Source of the DNA: JAQTNP01 sp964616145
GTDB taxonomy: Bacteria; Patescibacteriota; Minisyncoccia; Minisyncoccales; PEYH01
Direction: 5' to 3'
DNA length: 29,215 bases
Assembly: GCA_964616145.1 (NCBI GenBank)
Contig: CAZTRD010000011.1
Span: forward strand, 1 to 29,215
A program made the position numbers and the translations under genes. The notes under the pieces were generated by a model. It searched no databases, had not been told where the DNA came from, and worked only from the letters and a program-made list of their open reading frames with translations. Shown here piece after piece: positions 6,676-13,525 of this stretch (position 1 is the first letter of the stretch; every line of letters begins with the position of its first letter).

Positions 6676-6750
6676 CTATCTCTTTCTTTTCTTTGTAGCT
6701 TTTTTGACTTTCTTTTTAGCAGTTTTTTTAGCTTTCTTTTTTGCTGGCAT
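6676..6750 (-). CDS. Lys/Ala-rich 24-residue basic peptide
   Basis: An ATG at 6750 opens 24 codons ending in TAG: MPAKKKAKKTAKKKVKKATK followed by KRKR. The composition is that of histone H1-like or nucleic-acid-binding tails: 14 Lys, 2 Arg and 5 Ala. The frame is open upstream and, if read from a TTG near 6803, would give about 42 residues of the same basic character. A perfect AAAGGAGG lies upstream, but 31 bases from the ATG, too far for a normal ribosome site. The peptide sits between murB and hpf in the same direction. It could bind RNA or ribosomes (inference). It may also be a degraded remnant. Confidence 0.5.
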   Translation of the reverse strand: MPAKKKAKKTAKKKVKKATKKRKR

Positions 6751-6781
6751 TTTATTTTTATTTTCTTTTTTATTTTTTCGG

Positions 6782-6811
6782 CCTCCTTTAATATATTTTC
6801 TCAAATATATT
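6782..6811 (-). promoter_or_regulatory. AT-rich inverted repeat next to a perfect Shine-Dalgarno sequence
   Basis: Just after the murB stop, AATATATTT and AAATATATT form a perfect 9-base inverted repeat with a 4-base loop (6790-6811). It is followed on the minus strand by AAAGGAGG (6789-6782). There is no ATG, GTG or TTG at the usual distance after this site; the next ATG is 31 bases on. It may be a ribosome standby or temperature-sensitive element for the basic peptide. Confidence 0.4.
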
Positions 6812-6819
6812 GAAGAGAG

Positions 6820-7770
6820 TCAATTAAAAATTTGAATTTCTTTCTCCAATTTTACTTTAAATTCCTTTTTTACATTCTTTTCTATCAAATCAATGAGCTG
6901 CAAGACATCTCTGGCTTTAGCTTTATTGATGTTGAGGATAAAATTAGCGTGCAATTCAGAAATTTTTGCGCCTCCGACTGTTTTTCCTTTCAATTTGCAT
7001 TTTTCTATCAAAAATCCGGCGGGAATGATCTTTTTTTGATTAAATATCTTTAATTCTGGATATTTTATAATTATTTTCTTGTTCTTTATCTGGCCAAAAT
7101 AGTTCTTAAATATGCAACCGGCTGAAGGAAAATTTAATGGTTGAGATTTTTTTCTCTGAGAAATGATTTTTTGCATTTCTTCTTTTGATTTTCTGGAATT
7201 TCCTTTTTTTAAGATTATTTCGCAAGAAAGAATAACTAAATTTTTATTCTTTTTAAAAATACTTTCCTTATATCCAAATCTGCATTCCTTTAAAGACAGT
7301 TTTTTAATCTTTAAAGCTTTTGAATCAAAAACTTTAACCGATTTTATTGAATCCTGAATTGATTTAGAAAATGCTCCTGCATTTCCATATATTGCTCCCC
7401 CTAAAGTTCCGGGAATGCCTATTGCCCATTCTAGTCCTGATAGATTGTTTTTTACCGATTCTGAAACCAATCTGGATAGATTAATCCCAGCTCCAGCGAT
7501 TATTCTATTCTTTTTAATCTCTAATCCTTGATCATTGATTTTAACAATCAACCCGTTAAATCTTTTATCAGAAAAAAGAACATTGCTTCCTGAACCAAGG
7601 ATAAAAAAAGGCAAATGGAAATCTTTTGCCGTTTTGACAGCTTTCAATATATTTTTTGCGCTATCGGCTTCAAAAAGATAACTGGCTGCTCCTCCTATTC
7701 TGAAGGTGGAATGATCCTTTAAAGAAACATTCCTTTTAACTCCCAAGAGAATATTCTCCAACTTATCCAT
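6820..7770 (-). CDS. murB: UDP-N-acetylenolpyruvoylglucosamine reductase MurB
   Basis: The 316-residue protein is MurB, the FAD enzyme that reduces UDP-GlcNAc-enolpyruvate to UDP-N-acetylmuramate in peptidoglycan synthesis. Visible motifs are STFRIGGAA (21-29), the FAD-binding ILGSGSNVLFSD (57-68), GIPGTLGGAIYGNAGAF (118-134), PSAGCIFKN (215-223), IPAGFLIE and HANFILN near the C-terminus, and a terminal Glu (about 311) where the proton-donor glutamate belongs. The position of the catalytic Ser of E. coli MurB (Ser229) is Cys219 here; Cys occurs there in some MurB proteins. The gene starts an operon with the basic peptide and hpf. Its transcript begins with a strong 5' hairpin and is preceded by a small RNA unit. 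Confidence 0.95.
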   Translation of the reverse strand: MDKLENILLGVKRNVSLKDHSTFRIGGAASYLFEADSAKNILKAVKTAKDFHLPFFILGSGSNVLFSDKRFNGLIVKINDQGLEIKKNRIIAGAGINLSRLVSESVKNNLSGLEWAIGIPGTLGGAIYGNAGAFSKSIQDSIKSVKVFDSKALKIKKLSLKECRFGYKESIFKKNKNLVILSCEIILKKGNSRKSKEEMQKIISQRKKSQPLNFPSAGCIFKNYFGQIKNKKIIIKYPELKIFNQKKIIPAGFLIEKCKLKGKTVGGAKISELHANFILNINKAKARDVLQLIDLIEKNVKKEFKVKLEKEIQIFN

Positions 7771-7784
7771 TGATTTAAATTAAT

Positions 7785-7839
7785 GGGTCCCGGCAGTTGA
7801 CCCCGACAAAGTCATTGGTGGGTGCGTACACCGGAACCC
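7785..7839 (-). promoter_or_regulatory. 5' leader hairpin of the murB mRNA
   Basis: In the murB leader, GGGTTCCGG (7839-7831) pairs with CCGGGACCC (7793-7785) through nine base pairs with one wobble. The stem begins at the predicted transcription start. Its 37-base loop holds two blocks, CACCCACC (7824-7817) and TGACTTTGTCGGG (7814-7802), that are complementary to the small RNA encoded just upstream. The element could control murB-hpf expression. It matches no riboswitch class I recognise. Confidence 0.5.
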
Positions 7840-7845
7840 AGTTAT

Positions 7846-7873
7846 AGTATAGCAAAACATACCATTATGGCAA
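7846..7873 (-). promoter_or_regulatory. Proximal murB promoter
   Basis: TTGCCA (7873-7868), 16-base spacer, TATACT (7851-7846), preceded by TGC to make an extended -10. Transcription should start near 7839, at the base of the leader hairpin. Confidence 0.65.
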
Positions 7874-7878
7874 GAAGC

Positions 7879-7906
7879 AAAAAGCCCCCAGAAACCGGAG
7901 GCCTTT
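7879..7906 (-). terminator. Intrinsic terminator of the small RNA upstream of murB
   Basis: AAAGGCCTCC and GGGGGCTTT pair (one bulged G, one wobble) around the loop GGTTTCT, followed by TTTTTG on the minus strand. It lies between the two promoters, so most transcripts from the distal promoter should stop here. Confidence 0.7.
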
Positions 7907-7936
7907 CGCTGACTTTTGTCGGGTTTTCACCCACCT
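7879..7936 (-). ncRNA. Putative ~60-nt small RNA upstream of murB
   Basis: A consensus promoter (7971-7943) would start an RNA near 7936 that runs into an intrinsic terminator ending near 7879. The RNA has a short hairpin closed by a GAAA tetraloop (GGGT-GAAA-ACCC). It also holds GGTGGGTG (7935-7928) and CCCGACAAAAGTCA (7923-7910). These are complementary to two blocks in the loop of the murB leader: 8 pairs, and 13 pairs with one bulge. It may pair with the murB leader in trans, or within a read-through transcript as a pseudoknot, because the blocks are in the order a-b...a'-b'. No known RNA family is recognised and no ORF fits. Confidence 0.5.
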
Positions 7937-7942
7937 GACTAC

Positions 7943-7971
7943 ATCTTAGCAAATAGTATTAAAAATGTCAA
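7943..7971 (-). promoter_or_regulatory. Distal promoter, drives the small RNA
   Basis: Perfect -35 box TTGACA (7971-7966), 17-base spacer, -10 box TAAGAT (7948-7943). It is one of the best promoter matches in the window, yet no gene begins before the terminator 37 bases downstream. Confidence 0.7.
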
Positions 7972-7988
7972 GAACCTGGGGTAATGTG

Positions 7989-8411
7989 TTAATAACTAAT
8001 AAAATATTTCACGGTGCGTTTCGGATGAACTGGAATTGTCTTCTGTTTAATAATAAATGGTTCTAGATCATATGGCGTCAAAACTCTTTGACTATCTGTT
8101 TTACTAATAAGCGTGATTGATGGCTTAGTAGATCTTTTGTCATTATTCTCATCTACTATTGAAAATCCTATATATTCTATCGATTTTTTTATTCTATGCC
8201 GAACCCAATCAATAGCAGGAATTATGTCTGTATCAGAACTTACCACAATAGCAATATCATATTTATTATCAATCGCACCAACGATTAAATCGGTAGCAAG
8301 TTTAACGTCTATACCCTTTTCCCGAAATTTTTCGTATTGGATCTTCTCTATGCCTAAATGTAGAAGTTTGTTATAGTCCACCACTCTATTATCTACCGGT
8401 ATCTCTTCCAT
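7989..8411 (-). pseudogene. C-terminal half of a frameshifted NYN-domain (LabA-like) protein
   Basis: These 140 codons carry the second half of a NYN/LabA (DUF88) domain: GIDVKLATDLIVGAIDNKYD, then IAIVVSSDTDIIPAI, the conserved acidic Asp-Thr-Asp stretch of this PIN-like nuclease fold. Codons just upstream in the same frame read Lys-Leu-Arg-Lys-Arg, continuing the protein whose first half lies at 8420-8695 in another frame. Adding one A in the A/T-rich stretch near 8422 would restore a protein of about 235 residues. A weak AAAAAGG before the ATG at 8411 could allow independent initiation. An assembly error is also possible. Family members act on RNA. Confidence 0.75.
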
Positions 8412-8419
8412 CCTTTTTC

Positions 8420-8695
8420 TTAATTTACTGGTTTAATCTCCCAGTTATTGTTTCTTAATCTCGTGAATAGTGCGGTTTGTTTTGACATTGCTTCTTTACT
8501 TCTTAAATCTCCTTCTTTTTCAGGAACGGCACCTATATAAAATCTTTTTCCCATTGCAACAATTTTTCTATCACTTGCAATAAATTCAACGAATTTTTCA
8601 AAATCAAAATCTAATTCAGTTAGTTCAAGCTTCTTTAGAACTAAGTGATAAAAATTTCCACCATCAATAAATATACTAACTTTCTGAATATCCAT
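8420..8695 (-). pseudogene. N-terminal half of a frameshifted NYN-domain (LabA-like) protein
   Basis: These 91 codons start MDIQKVSIFIDGGNFYHLVL, the NYN/LabA opening strand with the first metal-binding Asp and the GGNFY motif, and stop at TAA just after WEIKPVN. The rest of the domain continues in the -1 frame. The stop context (GTA AAT TAA) is not a classical slippery heptamer, so programmed frameshifting is unlikely; a 1-base deletion or a sequence error fits better. The ATG at 8695 has an extended -10 box ending 6 bases upstream, predicting a leaderless mRNA. The intact family is a PIN-like ribonuclease-related fold. Confidence 0.78.
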
Positions 8696-8701
8696 ACATG
8701 T

Positions 8702-8710
8702 AGTATATCA
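8702..8710 (-). promoter_or_regulatory. Extended -10 promoter of the NYN gene, leaderless spacing
   Basis: TG-A-TATACT reads from 8710 to 8702 on the minus strand, and 6 bases separate it from the ATG at 8695. This is the same geometry as the antitoxin promoter at 3670-3678. Confidence 0.6.
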
Positions 8711-8715
8711 TTTAA

Positions 8716-8760
8716 CAAAAAACCTGCACACTGCCTTGCGGCAGGCACAGGTGACTTCAT
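8716..8760 (-). ncRNA. Putative ~45-nt RNA: promoter directly followed by a terminator hairpin
   Basis: A strong promoter (8794-8766) predicts a transcript from about 8760. This runs straight into a hairpin (ACCTG and CTGCC pairing with GGCAG and CAGGT, loop GCAA) followed by six T, a good intrinsic terminator at 8752-8716. The RNA would be about 45 bases, mostly hairpin. The NYN promoter follows at once. An ATG sits at the predicted start (8760), but the frame runs through the terminator into the NYN gene out of phase. It may be a small RNA, or a terminator shielding the NYN gene. Confidence 0.4.
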
Positions 8761-8765
8761 TTACA

Positions 8766-8794
8766 ATAATATTCGAAGATCTAATAATTGTCAA
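8766..8794 (-). promoter_or_regulatory. Consensus promoter of the ~45-nt RNA
   Basis: TTGACA (8794-8789), 17-base spacer, TATTAT (8771-8766) on the minus strand. It is divergent from the sugar transferase promoter on the plus strand. Confidence 0.6.
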
Positions 8795-8844
8795 GAGTCG
8801 CCGCAGAAACAATTGGATAGTGTTAGCATGGTTTACCAGATATG

Positions 8845-8873
8845 TTGATTTTAAAAGGGTATTAATATAAGAT
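8845..8873 (+). promoter_or_regulatory. Promoter of the priming sugar transferase gene
   Basis: TTGATT (8845-8850), 17-base spacer, TAAGAT (8868-8873). The ATG at 8881 is 7 bases after the -10 box, so the mRNA should be leaderless or nearly so. Confidence 0.6.
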
Positions 8874-8880
8874 TAGGATA

Positions 8881-10224
8881 ATGATTTTTCCTACCTTTTT
8901 AAGAAGAATAATACTGCTTTTAGGGGATGTTATTCTCTACTATTTAGCCCTGATAATAACCCTGATAATAAGGTTTGGCAATGGCCTTACGCACGACCTT
9001 ATCTTTAAACACCTAATACCCTTTTCCTGCCTATTACCCGTCTGGATAGGCCTTTTAGCGCTCCTAGACGGCTATGACTTGAAGACTCTCAAAGAAAAGC
9101 AGATTTTGGGCATAAAAACGGTATTATTGGGCATATCTGGGGCCTTGATATCCATTCTTTTCTTCTATATCTTCATATTCTTTGGCATTACCCCTAAGAC
9201 CAATTTGGCCATTTTCTCCCTGTTATTCTGCTTCCTTCTATTCCTTGAAAGGCAATCTATAGTCAATATTTTTTCCGGATATCTGAAAAGAAAGATTGCC
9301 TTTGTTGGAGATTCAGAAGAAGCCCAGTTATTGATCAAAACAATCCAGGAAAATCCCTTAATTGGATGGACATATGTAAAATCTTTAGATGAAAATACCT
9401 TAAATGAAATACAAAATATCCAGACAGATGTTCTTGTAATTGTTCAGGAAGATCTTTTAAACTCCCAGAAAGAAGAGTTTTTCCATAAGCTATTTCCTTT
9501 AAAGGTAAATTTCTTAGATCTTCCTTCCGCTTACGAGATAATCCTTAAGAAAATACCGATTAATTCAGTAGATCCAAAATGGTTTCTGGCTCATTTTAAA
9601 GAAGGCAAAAAACAGATATATGACAAAGCAAAAAGAGTTGCTGATTTTCTTATCGCCTCCTTAATATTCATAGTCACTCTGCCATTGTGGCCTCTGATAT
9701 CCCTATTCATTAAATTAAATGACAAAGGAAGTATCATTTTCAAGCAAAAAAGAATGGGCAAGAATTTTAAGCCATTCGTTAACTATAAATTCCGGACAAT
9801 GAAAGAAAATCATGAACAGATTCCTTGGACATTGGGAAGTCAGGATTACAGGATTACAAAAGTTGGCAGATTTTTAAGAGCAATTCATTTAGATGAATTG
9901 CCCCAGATGATAAACATTATCAAGGGAGAAATGTCTTTGATCGGGCCAAGGCCGGAAAGCATAGATACAATATCATTTCTTGAAAAAGAAATCCCCTTCT
10001 ATCATTTAAGGCATCTGATTAAGCCTGGTTTTACCGGTTGGGCTCAGGTGGCATTATCCGATGCTAAGGAAATAGATCATTTAAAAGATCAGGAAAGCAA
10101 GATTCAATATGACTTTCGAAAGATAGAACACGATTTGTATTATATCAAAAACAGATCATTCATCTTTGATCTTATAATCTTTGCCAAAACAATTGATGTT
10201 GTCTTAAGAAAACAGAGAAGTTAA
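8881..10224 (+). CDS. Undecaprenyl-phosphate sugar-phosphate transferase (polyprenol priming enzyme)
   Basis: A 447-residue polytopic protein of the WbaP/WcaJ (bacterial sugar transferase) family. These enzymes move a sugar-1-phosphate from a UDP-sugar to undecaprenyl phosphate and so start a lipid-linked glycan. The N-terminal part has about four membrane helices (roughly 8-30, 43-62, 79-105, 107-120), then a Rossmann-like domain (KIAFVGDSEEAQLL). The C-terminal catalytic domain starts with another hydrophobic helix (FLIASLIFIVTLPLWPL) and holds KQKRMGKNFKPF, YKFRTM, LDELPQMINIIKGEMSLIGP and RPGFTGWAQV-like KPGFTGWAQV. The 3' end overlaps the convergent glycosyltransferase stop by 4 bases. 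The transferred sugar is unknown; nearby genes point to a UDP-activated amino sugar. Confidence 0.93.
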   Translation: MIFPTFLRRIILLLGDVILYYLALIITLIIRFGNGLTHDLIFKHLIPFSCLLPVWIGLLALLDGYDLKTLKEKQILGIKTVLLGISGALISILFFYIFIFFGITPKTNLAIFSLLFCFLLFLERQSIVNIFSGYLKRKIAFVGDSEEAQLLIKTIQENPLIGWTYVKSLDENTLNEIQNIQTDVLVIVQEDLLNSQKEEFFHKLFPLKVNFLDLPSAYEIILKKIPINSVDPKWFLAHFKEGKKQIYDKAKRVADFLIASLIFIVTLPLWPLISLFIKLNDKGSIIFKQKRMGKNFKPFVNYKFRTMKENHEQIPWTLGSQDYRITKVGRFLRAIHLDELPQMINIIKGEMSLIGPRPESIDTISFLEKEIPFYHLRHLIKPGFTGWAQVALSDAKEIDHLKDQESKIQYDFRKIEHDLYYIKNRSFIFDLIIFAKTIDVVLRKQRS

Positions 10225-11312
10225 TCTAAAAATAATTTAGAATATTCTTTTGATATATTTTTAATATCAAAACTTTTCCCTTCTCCTTGCAACCACTCAT
10301 TGACTCCCCCTCTTAACTTCTCTGCATATTCTCTATCATCCATTATTCTTTTCATTGCAAAAGCTAAGGCTTTTGAGTCCTTTTGAGGAATTAAAATCCC
10401 ATTGTTATCATTAATAAATTCCTTGATTGCCAAAAGATCCGAGCTGATGACAATTTTCCCGGCAGCCAAGGCCTCTAATACAGTTAAACCGAAACCTTCT
10501 GACAATGATGGAGCTAAAAGCACATCTATACTTTTAAATGTCTTTATCTGATCAAGCTCTTCTCCTAGGAATTGAATATTATCTAAACCCAAATCTTTGG
10601 CTTTCTTTATTATCCCATCAGAAATACTCCCCTCTCCGTAGATAAGAATCTTAGGAGTTAACCCTTGTTCTTTTAATATCTTTGCCGCTTCAAGAATATA
10701 TTCGTGCCCTTTTACTGGTTCAATCCTGGCAACTGAGCCAAAGACCATTTCTTGATTGTTGTTAAAACATTGTTGAAAAGCATTAAAGTCTATTCCATTA
10801 TTAATTTTTACAATTTTTTTCTCAGGTGCATTAAAATATGAAATCAAAAATTCTTTTACCGAATCTGAAATAGCTACAATATTAGTAGAAAATCTAACAG
10901 CCAAATTCTTTTTTAAGAATCTGATAATAGGGCTTAATTCATATACATCGTGTTGAATGAATATTCTTTTTTCTATCCCGCATAATTTAGCCCAGAAAAT
11001 TCCCAGGATATCAGATTGCCATAGAGAAGTTACTACAATGTCCGGCTTGTTTTTAAGCATAAATCCTGCTAATTTAAAGAAAGACAGAAAAAGCCATAAA
11101 GGTTTTTTAAGAGATGTTGGATATGAGGAAGGACCTAGAATCACAACATTAGCGCCGCTTCGTTGAAATTCTTCCATTAATGGTCCTGCTCCGAATATAG
11201 TAACGACCTTAACATTAAAAACTCCTTTATCAAGATTATTGATAAGCTGCAATAGAAATCTTTCTGTTCCGCCCACTAAAAAATTATTTAAAACAAAAAT
11301 TATATCTTTCAT
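10221..11312 (-). CDS. Glycosyltransferase family 4 protein
   Basis: A 363-residue GT-B fold glycosyltransferase. The N-terminus MKDIIFVLNNFLVGGTERFL is the acceptor-domain start of family 4. The C-terminal domain has VARIEPVKGHEYILEAAKIL and the nucleotide-sugar motif SEGFGLTVLEALAAGK, the family's E-x7-E pair. It would add a sugar to a growing surface glycan at the inner membrane face. A good AAGGAG lies 9 bases before the ATG at 11312; remarkably, that site is inside the first codons of the divergent neighbour, because the two start codons touch. Donor and acceptor cannot be predicted. Confidence 0.92.
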   Translation of the reverse strand: MKDIIFVLNNFLVGGTERFLLQLINNLDKGVFNVKVVTIFGAGPLMEEFQRSGANVVILGPSSYPTSLKKPLWLFLSFFKLAGFMLKNKPDIVVTSLWQSDILGIFWAKLCGIEKRIFIQHDVYELSPIIRFLKKNLAVRFSTNIVAISDSVKEFLISYFNAPEKKIVKINNGIDFNAFQQCFNNNQEMVFGSVARIEPVKGHEYILEAAKILKEQGLTPKILIYGEGSISDGIIKKAKDLGLDNIQFLGEELDQIKTFKSIDVLLAPSLSEGFGLTVLEALAAGKIVISSDLLAIKEFINDNNGILIPQKDSKALAFAMKRIMDDREYAEKLRGGVNEWLQGEGKSFDIKNISKEYSKLFLD

Positions 11313-12575
11313 ATGAAAAAACTCCTTATAATATCATCCTACGCCCCTCCAGCTATAGGAGGTCCACAAATCCTATATAATCTGTTAAAGGATTTACCTA
11401 TAGATAATTATAGCATCTTAACAAGCTTTTATAACATAGACAATCTTTCTGCCCAAAAAGGCACTTGGCTCCCCTGCCAATATTTTTTCTATGATAATCT
11501 TAAAAAAACCAAAGATGATAGAATAAAAGCATCCCAAGTTAATACGATAGACCAAAAGAAGTCATCTTTGCTTTTACGATTAAAGAATTTTGTCAGAAGA
11601 AATTCTTTGGTTAGAAACATTATTGGAATTCCAGTGATATTTGTGCAAATCTTCTGGATAATTAAAAGCGGCAAGTCAGTAATCAAAAAGAATAATCCAG
11701 ATATGCTATTGTCCATTTCTGATTACGGACCAGCGATGATTTCAACATATTTCCTTTCAAAAACCACAAAAAAACCATATACGGTATTTCTATTTGACCT
11801 GTACAGAGGAAGTTTTTATCCTTTTCCAGGAAATATTTTAGCAGATATCTTTGAAAAAAGAATTCTTAAAGAAGCGGAGAAGATCATAGTTACAAACCAG
11901 GGAGCAAAAGATTTCTATATTAAAAGATATGGAAATATATTTTCTGAAAAGATATTTGTAGTCCATAATTCAATATTCCCAGAACCATATTTACCACTGA
12001 TTACCCCCTATCAACCGAAACCGCCGTATAAGATTCTTTTTACCGGAAGAATATATTGGCCTCAGATTAGAAGCTTGCAAAATCTAGTCAAAGCGGTGAA
12101 TGAAATTAATGATTTGGATATAAAACTAGATATATATTGTCCAAATGCCAGTGATTATTTAAAAAAGATAGGGATTGTTGAAAATGATAAGATAAAAATA
12201 TCTGTGGCCTCGCCACAAGATATACCAAAGATACAAAGCCAGGCAGATATTCTATTTCTGCCTCTTTCCTGGAAAACTAAAAGTCAGGCGATAATAGATA
12301 CAGCCACCCCTGGTAAATTTACCGATTACCTTATTGCTGGAAGACCTATGCTTATCCATGCGCCAGCCAGTTCCTATCTTGTAAAATATGCCAGGGAAAA
12401 TAATGTTGCAGCAATTGTCGATCAAGAGAACATTCAGGATTTAAAGAATACGATAAAGAAAGTTGTGAAAGATGTAGTTTTTTCTCAAGAGATTATAAGA
12501 AACGCTCAAAGATTATTCTTTGAGAACCATGATATAAATAAAAATATAAAGATTTTTAGATCTCTTTTTGATTAG
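11313..12575 (+). CDS. Glycosyltransferase, GT4-like
   Basis: A 420-residue GT-B-type protein. It begins MKKLLIISSYAPPAIGGPQI, the glycine-rich N-terminal loop of family 4-like enzymes, and has the domain-2 strand ILFTGRIYWPQIRSLQNLV and a C-terminal donor-site region TPGKFTDYLIAGRPMLIHAP (about 330-350). There the usual acidic motif is replaced by a K-F-x-D-Y-L arrangement seen in some of these enzymes. The ATG immediately follows the divergent gene's ATG (CATATG). No ribosome site precedes it, so the mRNA may be leaderless, with its promoter inside the neighbouring gene. Its last 20 bases overlap the convergent methyltransferase gene. Confidence 0.85.
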   Translation: MKKLLIISSYAPPAIGGPQILYNLLKDLPIDNYSILTSFYNIDNLSAQKGTWLPCQYFFYDNLKKTKDDRIKASQVNTIDQKKSSLLLRLKNFVRRNSLVRNIIGIPVIFVQIFWIIKSGKSVIKKNNPDMLLSISDYGPAMISTYFLSKTTKKPYTVFLFDLYRGSFYPFPGNILADIFEKRILKEAEKIIVTNQGAKDFYIKRYGNIFSEKIFVVHNSIFPEPYLPLITPYQPKPPYKILFTGRIYWPQIRSLQNLVKAVNEINDLDIKLDIYCPNASDYLKKIGIVENDKIKISVASPQDIPKIQSQADILFLPLSWKTKSQAIIDTATPGKFTDYLIAGRPMLIHAPASSYLVKYARENNVAAIVDQENIQDLKNTIKKVVKDVVFSQEIIRNAQRLFFENHDINKNIKIFRSLFD

Positions 12576-13149
12576 TTCTCGCTATCAAAATTTCCTCTGC
12601 TTTATCATCTATTTTAAATTGATAATTGCCTGAAATTGATCTTATCAGATTAGGAATCTCTACTTTATCGTTTTTTAAGTGATATGCCGAACATACAATA
12701 ATAGGAGAAAATCTTTGGATGGTATTTCTTGCTCCCAGCAATATGTTTTTTTCGTATCCTTCTGAATCAATTTTGATAAAATCAATTTTTGATATATTGT
12801 TTCCTTTAACAAAATCGTCTATTGCTACCACATCAACATTAATAAATGAGGAAGTAAAATAGTCTTTATTCTGTATTATCTGACTATCTTCTATAGCACT
12901 TCCGCTAGCTAACGGATCTTTTGATAATTTTAGTTGTTTATTGCATTTTATATCCCCCAATGCTTGATTAAACACATGAATACGATCTGCCAAATGATTA
13001 ATGTCTATTGTCTTTTTAAATATTCCGAAATTAACGTTATTTGGCTCAAAAGCATAAATATTGCTATTGGGAAAATTATGATTTGCAAATATGGAGAATA
13101 CCCCTATATTGCAACCCGCATCAATGATATTAAAGCCGTCCTTGATCAA
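12556..13149 (-). pseudogene. FkbM-family methyltransferase domain, 3' part of an interrupted gene
   Basis: The region encodes the catalytic part of an FkbM-type SAM-dependent methyltransferase: NIIDAGCNIG (SAM-binding motif I), IYAFEPNN, and SKIDFIKIDSEGYEKNIL, the family's hallmark. FkbM relatives methylate sugar or polyketide hydroxyls; in a glycan locus, O-methylation of a surface sugar is likely. The frame continues upstream without shift into 13165-13524, interrupted only by one TAA (13167-13165). The only near start is a TTG at 13149 with no ribosome site. So the gene is either broken by a nonsense change, wrongly sequenced, or made from a second weak start. It overlaps the convergent glycosyltransferase by 20 bases. 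Confidence 0.75.
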
Positions 13150-13164
13150 ATCTGATGTTTTATA

Positions 13165-13524
13165 TTAATCAAGGTTAACTATTTGATTTATTGTCGCCAT
13201 CAAGGCAAAAAGATATGGATATTTGTTTTCTGTATTCTCCGAACAAAAATATATCTTTTTACCAAAAAGATTAATAGAATCCTCTATTTTATCTCCCAAT
13301 ATATATCTAGATATTATTTCCGCGTCTAAATCAGCTGTCTTTTTAATTCTTAATTTATCTGGTAAAAGATTCCAAAACGCTTCTGATAATTTTACTTTCC
13401 CAGAAATAAGGTATTGCAGAATGAGTTTTTTTCTTAATAGTTTGGAATAAAGACTATTTTCCAACAATCTTTGTTTATTTCTATTCTTCAAAGCAAAAAT
13501 TATCTCTTGGGAATAATCTTCCAT
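13165..13524 (-). pseudogene. N-terminal part of the interrupted FkbM-type gene
   Basis: These 119 codons (MEDYSQEIIFALKNRNKQRL ... LMATINQIVNLD) end in TAA and lie in the same frame as the methyltransferase domain just downstream. The four codons after the stop (YKTS) and the domain run on without interruption. Joined, the protein would be about 322 residues, a normal length for FkbM proteins with an N-terminal region. On its own the segment shows no recognised domain. It begins one base after the end of the dehydratase gene. It could instead be a separate small protein. Confidence 0.6.
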
Positions 13525-13525
13525 A

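Noticed and set aside
7785..7971. tmRNA, 6S RNA, SRP RNA or a known riboswitch upstream of murB
   Set aside because: The stems and loops do not match the conserved cores of these RNAs. GC-rich arms resemble parts of several classes only superficially, and promoters plus a terminator inside the region argue for two separate transcripts.
8420..8430. Programmed -1 frameshift in the NYN gene
   Set aside because: The site reads GTA AAT TAA and does not form an in-frame X-XXY-YYZ slippery heptamer, and no downstream stimulatory structure is evident. A deletion or sequencing error is simpler.
8600..8760. Leaderless ORF starting at 8760 inside the tiny RNA
   Set aside because: It runs through a strong terminator and then overlaps the NYN gene in another frame, with no sign of codon conservation.
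13165..13167. Stop-codon recoding (TAA read as an amino acid) in the FkbM gene
   Set aside because: TAA ends many other genes in the window, and TGA is also used as a stop (for example at 481-483), so a standard bacterial code applies.
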